From contig CAMQGK010000634.1 in NCBI GenBank assembly GCA_947000775.1, forward strand, positions 21,011,501-21,075,500: a stretch of 64,000 bases of DNA, given 5' to 3'. Both the position numbers and the translations under genes were made by a program. The DNA comes from Pterois miles (lineage: Eukaryota; Chordata; Actinopteri; Perciformes; Scorpaenidae). The notes below the pieces were generated by a model, which was not told the DNA's origin, made no database searches, and worked only from the letters and a program-made list of their open reading frames with translations. Below are positions 26,001-38,900 of the stretch, piece after piece. The stretch's first letter is position 1; each line of letters opens with the position of its first letter.

Positions 26001-26742
26001 AAAACTAAAGCAACAACTTTATATTACTTACAGTTGTCCACTTTTACTGTGAATGAGCCACCAGCAGAGGATTCCCAAGCATACTGCTCGTCATCATTGT
26101 GCTTGGTTATGACCGTCACCTTCTCAGCCACGAGGTAGGCAGAGTAGAAACCCACACCAAACTGACCAATCATGGAGATGTCAGCTCCAGCCTGCAGAGC
26201 CTCCATGAAAGCCTTGGTGCCGGACTTTGCGATTGTACCCAGATTGTTGATCAGATCAGCCTTGGTCATGCCAATGCCCGTGTCAATCAAGGTTAGGGTG
26301 CGCTCCTCTTTGTTGGGAATTACTTCGATTTTGAGCTCCTTGCCACTATCCAGCTTGGAGGGGTCGGTGAGACTCTCGTAGCGGATTTTGTCCAGGGCCT
26401 GGAGGAGTTAAAAAAAAAAGCCATTAATGAAAAGCTTAAATGAGTCACGATTTGTCAATTCCTTGATTATCAGCATATCATTATGTTATAGCCGCAGCAT
26501 CTAATACTTTAATGTAAAACAAGCTCAATAAATACATTTTGACACAGCATGAGATTAATACTGCTTTAAACTAATACTATGACAAAACTTACATCTGAGG
26601 AGTTGGAGATGAGCTCCCTTAGGAAGATCTCTTTGTTGGAATAGAAAGTGTTGATGATCAGGGACATCAGCTGAGCGATCTCAGCCTGGAATGCAAACGT
26701 CTCAGCCTCCTCCTCCATTGGTTGGTCGTGTGATTCAGGCAT
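23100..26742 (-). CDS. hsp90aa1: Hsp90-alpha, left tandem copy (731 aa)
   Basis: Cytosolic ATP-dependent chaperone acting as a dimer on kinases, steroid receptors and, in fish muscle, myosin (family knowledge). Ten coding exons, right to left: 26593-26742, 26032-26398, 25793-25926, 25370-25693, 25103-25268, 24774-24964, 24167-24314, 23809-24077, 23367-23700 and 23100-23212. All junctions are GT-AG and phases close to 2196 nt. Visible features: N-terminal GHKL ATPase with the catalytic Glu (about E43) and the DTGIGMT loop (D89); an acidic/lysine-rich linker encoded by exon 5 (about residues 218-325) with the [10 protein letters not shown] casein-kinase-2-type site; middle and dimerisation domains; C-terminal MEEVD for TPR co-chaperones. 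The ATG directly follows the intron acceptor, so the upstream exon is non-coding. I do not assign the .1/.2 suffix. Confidence 0.97.
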
Positions 26743-28879
26743 CTTAACAGAGGGGACACATGACTATTTTTAGATGATGCACACATATATTCATCATGGA
26801 TTACACATACGCGGCGCGCACACACACAAAATGAACTGTATGTCTTATAAACTGGCACCATTTGTCTCCCTAAAACATTGCTGAAAAAACCCTACACAAT
26901 TATCCAGCAAACTGGATGCATTTCCACAAGGTGTAATGTTGGACACTTTTGCATTTTTACTTACTCCTGTCTATTTTTTGCAGTTATCCAGGCGTGTTAT
27001 GGACATGTGAGCAGGATCAGGTTTGTTTGTCTGCAGATCTGCTGCAGCACAGCGAGTCACTATGTTGTCACACCTACACCGAGCACTGCCAATCACCCTT
27101 GGGTAACGTGCAAGTGATTTAAATTACATCTTACAATATAATAGAATCAACACCACCACAAACTTCCATTCTCAATAACTACCTTAGAGTTTAATCAATA
27201 CCCCTGACACAATCTCAGTATATATTACATAGCCATTATGTTAATGAGTGTCCATTATTATCCATTAATACTGTCCATCATCTGTCACTACCATTACTTT
27301 TAATGTGTAATTTAGTTTAATGAAAAGGTGACATGAGCCTGTGGTAACTGATTTCTGATTGGGAAGATACATGTGAATTGATTGTAATGTATTATGTGAT
27401 TTTATGTATGATGTGGCATTATGTATTTTTTTTCTTAAAAGTCTTACCGGGGACAAGGTCTGCAAATTAGCTCCAGCTAGAAGTCCCTATACAAATGCAA
27501 GTCCATCCATATCAAACCAATGAGTTAAGTAATCCAAAGTAACAGTGAGGTATGCAGTATAAGCATGTATCAATAGTGCAGGCAGGTGGTGTAACAGACT
27601 GTGCAGCTCTGCGCAGCGCTCCACCTGCCTTTAATCCATCTTTAGCAAAGATGAGACGAGATCCACCTGCTTCTTGTCTTTACACAAGTTACATAATATC
27701 AATTTCATTTATGCAAACAATAAAAATATATGTCGAAATTGTACAAATTTAACTCAGCAGATTTTTTTTTAATTATTATGATTTTATTATTATTCCTGGT
27801 ATGCTTGAGTGTGAATGAAACTCCTGGGTAGGTCGATGGGATGAGGACCAGGAAGGGACCAAGAACTGGTGTAGAGGGTGGGTGCAGTAGGCTGAAGTGG
27901 GGTTTATGAATGATAAACACAGACCGCAGTTAACACTACCGCCAACTATCCATGTTATTAATATCTGTAAAAACAATAAATAGATTTGACAAAGAACAAA
28001 CACAGTTACAGTTGACTTTCTGTTTTTCAGCCCACAAATGCAGATAGATAATGACATGATGATAATGATTGATAAACGCGGTTATCCTTTCTTGCTGCAA
28101 CTGACAGGATTGATTATTCATTGATCAGAGTGAAGAGTGGCTGGGATTACATATCAGTAAAACTGACTCCCCCTGTCGGTTTCCGGGGTGAATTACATGT
28201 TTCTAGAAGGTACCAAGAGGCGAGCAGCACTCTCTAGCAGTTTCCATAAGGATCCAACTCTCCTCCTCTTAACCATCTGAAGAGGTAACGTTACTGTGAA
28301 TGATGGCCCTGCACTTCACCGAGTTTACACTGAAAATAAAAACCTCTCGGCTCAGGAGATCTGATTTCACTACATTAAATTATGCCGCCCGCTTATTATA
28401 AATCCTGCCTGACAAGTGTACAACGAAGGCATCATGTGGTCCATGTGGCAGCTGTCACATAGTTTTGAGCAATGCACAGGTAATGTGGGCGGGATAGTTG
28501 CCAAGATAATGTCGAATAAAAAAAAAAGTTTACATGTGTGCATATAAACGCTAGCATGTACTGTCACTACCGTTACAAACCATAATGTAAAAATGTAAAA
28601 GCAAATTACCGACAGATGGTAAGAGAATTGTCATAAGCTGATTATAACACCATGTACACGAACTACATGGACTCATTCATCACCATTAGCATCCGAGCAT
28701 GTGAGAATTTTAACATTATTGTCATGCTGTAAAATTCGATGGAAACCGGTTAAGCTAGCTATACAACAACAAAGCTAACAAGCTAACATTTACCACGAAT
28801 GTTTAAACGTGTCTTTATATTCTATCAGTTGCCATATCGCTGTAATTTCATCATTACATAAAATAATTCATTCATTTAC
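26743..28879 (-). other. Intron 1 of the left hsp90aa1 copy
   Basis: A 2.1-kb intron in the 5'UTR, between the non-coding exon ending at 28880 and the start-codon exon. It is AT-rich; I see no extra exon. The T-runs near 27426 and 27764 give only spurious open frames. Confidence 0.7.
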
Positions 28880-28970
28880 CTTGGTCCTCCGTGTGTCGAA
28901 AACTCCGGTGTGAGCCGTGTAGAGGTCGTAGAAGGCGTAGACACCCCGGCTAGTGAGATATCAAGTGCCG
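28880..28970 (-). promoter_or_regulatory. hsp90aa1: Non-coding first exon and core promoter, left hsp90aa1 copy
   Basis: The donor GT is at 28878-28879 after ACCAAG. It lies where Hsp90-alpha genes have a short untranslated exon, and the coding exon begins right after an acceptor. The right boundary is an estimate. There is no TATAAA; a gatagaaa at about 28992-29000 could act as a weak TATA, which would place the start near 28965. Confidence 0.6.
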
Positions 28971-29010
28971 CTGACAGGTTAGCTGTGCAGCTTTTCTATC
29001 GTTACCGACT

Positions 29011-29056
29011 GTTCGAGAAATCCCGACTGAGCTCCCAGAACCATCTGGAAGCTTCC
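29011..29056 (-). promoter_or_regulatory. Proximal heat-shock elements, left hsp90aa1 copy
   Basis: Two clusters of inverted HSF1 pentamers: TTCgaGAA at 29012-29019 (gTTCgaGAAatCCCg, third unit degenerate) and GAAccatctgGAAgcTTC at 29038-29054, with a degenerate unit in the middle. They sit about 50-90 bp upstream of the estimated start. Confidence 0.65.
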
Positions 29057-29129
29057 TCGCCATGGCTCGGTGGTGGCCGCTGATAGGCCCCTGCGGACTG
29101 TCAATCAGGATGTGTGCACACGCCTTTAT

Positions 29130-29139
29130 CCATATTTGG
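29130..29139. promoter_or_regulatory. CArG box (SRF site), left hsp90aa1 copy
   Basis: CCATATTTGG is a perfect match to the SRF consensus CC(A/T)6GG, lying between the proximal and distal heat-shock elements. SRF drives many muscle genes, and one of the two zebrafish tandem hsp90a genes is muscle-expressed; that this site has such a role here is inference. Confidence 0.5.
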
Positions 29140-29218
29140 CTGGAGGAGGTGGGACTAAAGTAGGGGATTAGGGGCGTGCGGAAGTAGGAAAACTAGACAG
29201 GACCATGCAGTCTTCACT

Positions 29219-29231
29219 GAAACTTCCAGAA
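29219..29231. promoter_or_regulatory. Distal three-unit heat-shock element
   Basis: GAAacTTCcaGAA is a perfect alternating three-pentamer HSF1 site, preceded by TTC at 29213-29215 with one-base extra spacing. It lies about 250 bp upstream of the left copy's estimated start and about 140 bp beyond the right copy's poly(A) signal. Confidence 0.65.
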
Positions 29232-29368
29232 CATAGAAGAAAATAAAAGTTGACAACGAGCGTTACTTCACCTGTATTATGGTTATCCCCTTTCAACTAC
29301 AAACATGAATTAAATCCAGCATGCAATAGATTCAGTAAGCGCGACTGCAGGTGTTATTTCTAAATGTT

Positions 29369-29374
29369 TTTATT
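29369..29374 (-). terminator. hsp90aa1: Poly(A) signal of the right hsp90aa1 copy
   Basis: AATAAA on the minus strand, about 290 nt after the stop codon ending at 29661. It leaves only about 140 bp to the distal heat-shock element of the next gene. Confidence 0.55.
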
Positions 29375-29660
29375 ACAAATTTGAATGCATTTCATAAAAA
29401 ATGTTACAAAAAGAGACATAAGTCAAATTCCCAGTGACTTTATATAACTCTTAATGGTTGTCAGTAGTTATATATAAGCAGCTGATACATGTAGACTAAG
29501 CCACACTGTGGCCTACATAAACTCCATTCATTAACTTGCATTGACTAGTTAACACTGTTTTAAGAAATGAGAGTTGTGTCAGAGTGAGATGTCTATTTGA
29601 AGAGGCAATATAATTACAAAAATAATTATTAAGAAAGCAGGAAAGATTCTCCTAAGTATT

Positions 29661-32846
<3,186 letters not shown>

Positions 32847-33702
32847 TCATAATTATGTTTGTATGTATGTATGCTTGTACTTCAACATTTGCTCCAAAAT
32901 AAAAGTTAAATATTCTGGTAAAAATTTTCTGCTGTTATAAATTCCTCTCTCCCCCTTGTTAAAGGCAGCCTCGTGGCATGACGGGGTTAGCTGCTGCAGA
33001 TGGTGGACGAACACATGTTCCTTCTGTCAATCAAAGACCTGCCATTTGCTAAATGGGTGGAGTTCTAATGCTTTCCCCACCCCCAAAGGCTGCACCATGT
33101 GTCATTCAACACCTTTTAAGCTTAAGGAATGAATAGCAGCCAGAAATTCAAAGATGATAGAAAAAGTACATGCTTTTTAAATTGTAGAGCAGTAATGATG
33201 TAGAGAGAGGCATTTGTATTCAGACCAAAAAAAAATAGCCTCGTAGGAACATTTCTTCAGCTCATCTACAGTATATTCATGATTAAAATAGAAAAGTTGG
33301 TATCTATGTGAGTTCATTGCATTCAAAATACTGCCCCTATTACTTATATATATTTTTCTGCATCAAGATGTGAAACTGTAAAGCTGTATCTGCTCTTTGT
33401 GCCAACCACCTCATCCGCCATTGCATTCACACTCAGGGTCACCCTGCTTGCCATGTGTTCTGTGCACATTACAGCCTTAATATGATACTCATGGTAAAGG
33501 TGCTATTCTGCCACACTACAAATAAATGACTTTATATTTTATTATTTTATACCTTTATATTTGTGTAATTTTATCCATGTATTCTAATTTTTATCAAGTA
33601 TTCTTACCATTCTGCATGTGCTGCCTGTGTTCCGACCATTTAAGTGACCGATGCCAAAAAAAAAAACATAGCTGTATTTGATTTTAAGAGTTCCAGTCTT
33701 AC

Positions 33703-33851
33703 CTTGAATGGAAACTTTTCCTACAGTTGCTTCTTGATGATAATCGTCAAATGTATCACTGAGCTTCTCGTCTTGATGAGCTCCAAGAGTGTGCTTCGCT
33801 GCTCCTCCCGTGTGCAGTAAGTCTCTCTTGCTGTGTTCAAGTGACTCTATG
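33703..33851 (-). promoter_or_regulatory. hsp90aa1: Non-coding first exon, right hsp90aa1 copy
   Basis: The donor GTAAGA follows CAAG at 33703. The upstream end is set about 26-30 nt from the TATA box at 33877-33883, so it is approximate. Intron 1 (32814-33702, 889 bp) ends at the CAG directly before the start codon. Confidence 0.7.
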
Positions 33852-33876
33852 CAGAGCCCTGCGACATACCGGTGTC

Positions 33877-33883
33877 TTTTTAT
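33877..33883 (-). promoter_or_regulatory. TATA box, right hsp90aa1 copy
   Basis: TATAAAA on the minus strand (in gtataaaaag), about 175 bp upstream of the exon 1 donor and 15 bp from the nearest heat-shock element, the compact layout of heat-inducible promoters. Confidence 0.75.
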
Positions 33884-33897
33884 ACTTCAGGGGTGGT

Positions 33898-33929
33898 TTC
33901 TCGAAGCTCCCATTCAGAAGCTTCCAGAA
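33898..33929 (-). promoter_or_regulatory. Two heat-shock elements, right hsp90aa1 copy
   Basis: TTCtcGAAgcTCC at 33898-33910 (third unit one mismatch) and the perfect GAAgcTTCcaGAA at 33917-33929. With the TATA box they form a compact HSF1-responsive promoter. Confidence 0.8.
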
Positions 33930-34168
33930 GATATGTTCACTACATTAAGGGGGGTTGTTGAGGAAAGGCCTGGAAGGGGGGTAGGGGGTGGCAAGTGAGA
34001 CACCAGAGCCCTAAAAGTTTATGTGCCCTTATAGGGCCGCAGAGTCACAAGGCGTGCCTGTCACTCACACTGAGAGCTTTCCTGATAGCTTGTCTTGCTC
34101 TTAGGCTCCATACCCCCCTGTAAGCGTCACAGCTGTGCAGTGCTTTACTATCAGCTGCTGTCGTGGAG

Positions 34169-34170
<2 letters not shown>

Positions 34171-34214
<44 letters not shown>
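34171..34214. repeat. (CA)n microsatellite
   Basis: Twenty-two uninterrupted CA units, about 240 bp upstream of the right hsp90aa1 heat-shock elements. Confidence 0.95.
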
Positions 34215-34221
<7 letters not shown>

Positions 34222-34709
34222 CATAAGGCTTCCTATGGACAGCAGGCCCATTTCTTTTTTTGGCATGCAAGATTGGGGAAATACTTTTCTCCTAAGATTC
34301 TTTGAGTATAAATGAGCTTATATCATGTTTTAAAACATAATTTAAGGCCCACCAAGTGGAAAATTACCAGAGCTTTCTGTCGCATCTCGTGGCATTCATC
34401 ACTGAGTGGACTTTGGAAACAGAAGCAGCCACCTTAACATGAAGATGTTTCACAATTTATTGCTCACAACTGTAAAATACTATTTGTTGGGATAATTAGC
34501 AGGCCCTGGTCTGACAACCAAAGACAACATTAGGGGGATATTCAGCGATGCAAAGTTCAGCAATGTAGGCCCTGCCCTGCTGTGGGGCTTTGACATGTGT
34601 GCCTTATGGCCGATTAAAATTATTTAGTAATGAATTATGTGTTTTGTTTTGTTTTTACTTATCCGATGAGAGGGTTGTACTGTAAAGGACAGAGGGTGTC
34701 ATATCCTGT

Positions 34710-34775
34710 ATAGATTGTAAAGCCCCCTGAGGTAAATTTATGATGTGTGATATTTGTAGCCATACAAATAAAACT
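34710..34775 (+). repeat. Dispersed teleost repeat 3' end
   Basis: Contains gattgtaaagccccctgagg and catacaaataaaactga, matching in the opposite orientation the fragment at 21856-21945. Confidence 0.6.
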
Positions 34776-35475
34776 GACTACAGAGAGCCACTCAATGTCA
34801 TGATTTGATGTTTTAGCAGTATTTCTTAGTGGAAGGAAACATGAATAGACTATGTTTTTTTTTTTTTAATTAAACACAAGTCAAAACAAACTCCTTGTAC
34901 CTATGATACATGCCTTGGAAACCCTGTGAATGCTACACAGGTAATAGTAATTAATTATGATTAGCAAAGTGGCAGAACAGTATGTTGACTAGAGCTATCA
35001 GAGCCACGAGAGAAGGACACCGGTGCAGACTCAAAAGTATACTGAATATATATGCTATCACCCCTCATAACATTTGCATTATAAACAAGTCACGCATTTT
35101 TAAATGCAGGACTACACAGACCAAACTAGAAATCTCTGGACTAGTGTGGATGTTAGTGACTTCAGCTGACCAGAGGATGGCAGTGTATTACATTTGCTAC
35201 AGACCTGTTATGTAATCGAAATGTTTCCACACTACTAGAAGCTGACTGTCCATGTAAGTGAGAAACATGGAGAACTGTTGCAATCACTGTAACATGATAT
35301 TTTCTGAATCAGAGAGACAGATTCCTCATAGGTTAAATAGTTTCCTAGAAGAAGGTGGTGGTGGTGATTTCTTATTTTTAGCTTGTCTACTAAAGTAGTG
35401 TTTTTCTGTATTTTGTTCATACAAATGATGGCTATTTATTGCAGCTTCTTCCCTAGGTAAATCTTCCCTTGTAAA

Positions 35476-35515
35476 TTTCTCCACTGTGGGACAATTAAAG
35501 GAATATCTTATCTAG
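35476..35515 (+). repeat. LINE/SINE shared 3' tail fragment
   Basis: atttctccactgtgggacaa followed by ttaaaggaatatcttatct matches the tail of the SINE copies (11.0 and 48.5 kb) and of the LINE fragments at 56.9 and 60.7 kb. No head or coding part is attached, as expected for a heavily 5'-truncated insertion. Confidence 0.7.
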
Positions 35516-35870
35516 GCAGAGAGAAATAGACTACACAATTTCAGTGAATCTAAACATATCCAGCATAAATGATGCTTGCCTCATACTTATAATAGAGACT
35601 TACTGTTTGAATGGTCTATACAATTGGGACTTTATATTCCCCTTTCATTTAATCATTCTGCATTCGTAATATCCAGCATTCAGTCTTATTAACATTACAT
35701 GATTATAGCTGCTTGGTTATTAGCTGTTTTTAGTAAGAAACTGTATTAAATAGGTACAGTTTATCAATAAGCTGTATTAATTATACTATAACTAGTCTCT
35801 TGTGTGAGGGTATTGTGTTTGAAGCCGATTTCTACATTTATACACTGTTTATTTTTCTGGGTTTTTTTTA

Positions 35871-35990
35871 GCTCACATGACTATTACTTCCCTGTACGCA
35901 TGGCTGCAGGACTTCAGGTCCAACGCATGCGCTGTCGGTAACATCCGGGGGTCGGACAAGGATGAACGCCAATTTCCAAGATGGCGGCGG
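35871..35990 (+). promoter_or_regulatory. wdr20 promoter / 5'UTR
   Basis: CpG-rich block beginning after a T-rich stretch. acgcatgcgctg at 35923-35934 resembles the NRF1 site. AAGATGGCGGC at 35979-35989 is a strong YY1 consensus that overlaps the start codon, a placement seen in many housekeeping genes just downstream of the start site. No TATA box. Confidence 0.6.
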
Positions 35991-38900
35991 AGGGAGGAGG
36001 GAAGGAGATGAACGAAATTAAAACTCAATTCACCACACGAGAAGGCGTCTACAAACTCCTCACTCACTCCGAATACAGCCGCCCGAACAGGGTGCCTTTC
36101 AACTCGCAGGGCTCCAATCCCGTCAAGGTCTCCTTCGTCAATGTAAACGACCAGTCCGGCAACGGCGACAGGATCTGTTTCAATGTGGGCCGGGAACTCT
36201 ACTTTTATATCTACAAAGGCGTGAGGAAGGTAAACAATATTGGCTGTAGAGACGGAGCCCGCGCTGCCCGGGAGCAGCCCGTTGATTTGGCATCTTGAAA
36301 CGCGTTGCACCCGGCCTGTCAACGCTCTTAGCTTCTGTCATTGAAGTGCGCAGGTTGTCAAGACAAGGCCATGTAGCAGACCTAGCTAAGTTAGGAGCTA
36401 ATTAGCATTCTTAGCTAACATCGCCACAGTAGTTGTTTTTGCCTCGATGAGACTTGTGTGCGCTTTAGGGTCCGTCAGTTGTTTGAGGTCTGTGTCATGG
36501 AGAAGCTGTGACACGAGATTTTCCAGTGAACTGGATAACTTTAGAAAAAGCTTGTCATGTCTGCTTGTTTATCCGCCTACGTTACGCGCTAAAGCTATAC
36601 AAGAGTGGCAAGTGTCAACAGGGCTCCCCAACAGGGTCAACTTTTCTGCTACAGACCCGAAGTGATCGCATTGTAAGCTACTGGAGCGGCAGTGAGGGGT
36701 GTTTGGTATTCGTGATGTAATGATGTGTGCACTCCACTGTCAGGGTTTGGATGTGATGTAATGTGATCCACTGTTTGGTTGCACACAGTGATGAGGTCAC
36801 TGCAGCAAGCCACGTTAGATCGTGTTTAGCAGGGATGATGACTGTGACAGCGGTGATCGTGCTGATGATGTCCCTGAAGCAGCCACAGAATACGCAATCA
36901 GCAGCCTAGCCTTTCTGTGAAAACCCTGCTGCTTTTTCTCCAGTCCAAGTGCTCTTAGTAATCTCTCACAGTCTCCCAGCACACTGAAAACCATGTGAGG
37001 AAGTAGTGTTTTTTTTCTGTAGACTCAACCCAGCCAAAGACAGGATAAACGGGGTATTTGATTTTGGATTATGCAACAAGTATGCATCAGTGCATCAGTC
37101 AGTAACAGCTAATTTCAGCTTTTAAAAGCAGCGTCAGTGTTATTCCAGTATTGTTTTAATGCAGAATAATAAGGGTTGAATGGTATGAAATTTTCATTGT
37201 TATTATTATCATCATCAGTTAGGCACAATGGTCCAAAGAGGAATGACAACAGAACATATTATATAACTGAAGTATATTAGTTTACATGTTAGCAGCACTA
37301 TAGCTTGTTAAATTAAATACTAAATGAAAAATTACATCCAGTGTGAACTTTTTAAAATAATATCCTGTGGTTATTAACAATTTACATAATATATATATAA
37401 TTTATAATATATGCTTTTAATTCACTCACTTATGTTATTTTCAATACCATACATAAGTAAATGTAAAACCTTGATGTTTTGTTGGTTAACTCAAATTATG
37501 AGTGCCTGTTCCCTGCAGGTGTTGATTTAACGAGTTGCATCTTGATGCCTCTTCTTTTACCTTTCCTTCCTTGCAATATTTCAAATCGAAAAAAAAAAAA
37601 AATAGGAAAAATGTCACCTTGAAGTGGAATGATGAGTTGTCCTGGTGTCTAATTTCCAAGGTTCATTGCAGCTCTGATAGCACATAGAAAACACAAGACT
37701 GCGATCTGTTAGATGAAAGTCAAAGACGGACTATAGGAGTATAAGAATTCATGCTACCTGATTGTTGATGGGGATCAGACCACTCGCTTATCTCAATAGG
37801 TGGGGAAACGCTACATATCTATTAATTCAGCTGGTCTCTTCTTACAATTATTTTAATGGTGTGTCTAATTCTTAGACAATCACTTCCCCCATTGTGTTGA
37901 CCTACAAAAGTCTGCTGTCAGTGGTCTTGACCCAGCTTGTTTTTGATTTAATTGATAGAAAATACTTTTAATGAAGTCTCATTATTGTGTAAAATATTTT
38001 GGTAGGGTTGGTTTGGCCAATAGGGAAATAGTTTCATCATTGTGGCACTTTGACAGCTTTTTAATTACATCCCCAAAGCTTTCTCTCTGCCTCCTTTTTT
38101 AATGCATGAAAATAGACCACAAGAGAGTTGCAGCAATAAAGCAGAAAGCAATTACAAATATCACATTTTCACTGGTCCAGTGCCAGATACATCCCTGCCA
38201 GTCAAGCAGCTATGTTCATCAGGTCTATATTATCATTGTCTTTTTAGGCCTGCTACAGGTTTAGTCAACTGTCTTCCTTTTTCTACAATAATGAAAGCGT
38301 TGGTTTTATAATGATTGCAGAGAGTGACTGTGGTCATTTTATTCAAGTTTACAGGATTCAAGCGTATGTCATATGATATGGGAAAATAAATCTCATTTTC
38401 ATTTCATTAAATCTTCACAGTGTCACGTTGAGTTGTGTCATCAACCGCCTGCTGGGAAATAAACTAATCAGTTAACTTATATGTTCCAGCTGGGTTGATC
38501 TTCCTCTCTATTTTTGGATAATGATTTTCCATATGTCATAATTCATTGTTATCATACACCAGGATCAAAAGCAGAAAGCAAAGGTTTTAGTTTTTAAAAA
38601 GTGGTATTTTTCTGTAGACTAAGTTTAATTGACCCCATTTCTGGCATTCCGATCTAGGATAATTTTTCACCGGGTGTAGTTTGAGATAATCAAACATAAT
38701 TTGTAGACTTGGTGTTCTTTACTGTGAATGAAGTGTAAATAGATGCTGTGCCAATTTTTCCATGCAAGAAATCTTTGGAGAACGGCTTCGAGATAAACAT
38801 ATGTTGAGTTGTGAAGTTAAGTATTAGAGGTCACCTTGAAGGAAAGACAGTGCCTAAATAGTGAAGTAACTCAGTAAGGTGCTTGTCTTTTCTACGCAGT

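Larger units (their letters stand above)
33930..35870. other. Intergenic region between the hsp90aa1 pair and wdr20
   Basis: Divergent spacer of about 2 kb. It contains a CA dinucleotide repeat and two retroelement 3' tails (34710-34775 and 35476-35515), but no convincing gene or structured RNA. Confidence 0.5.
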
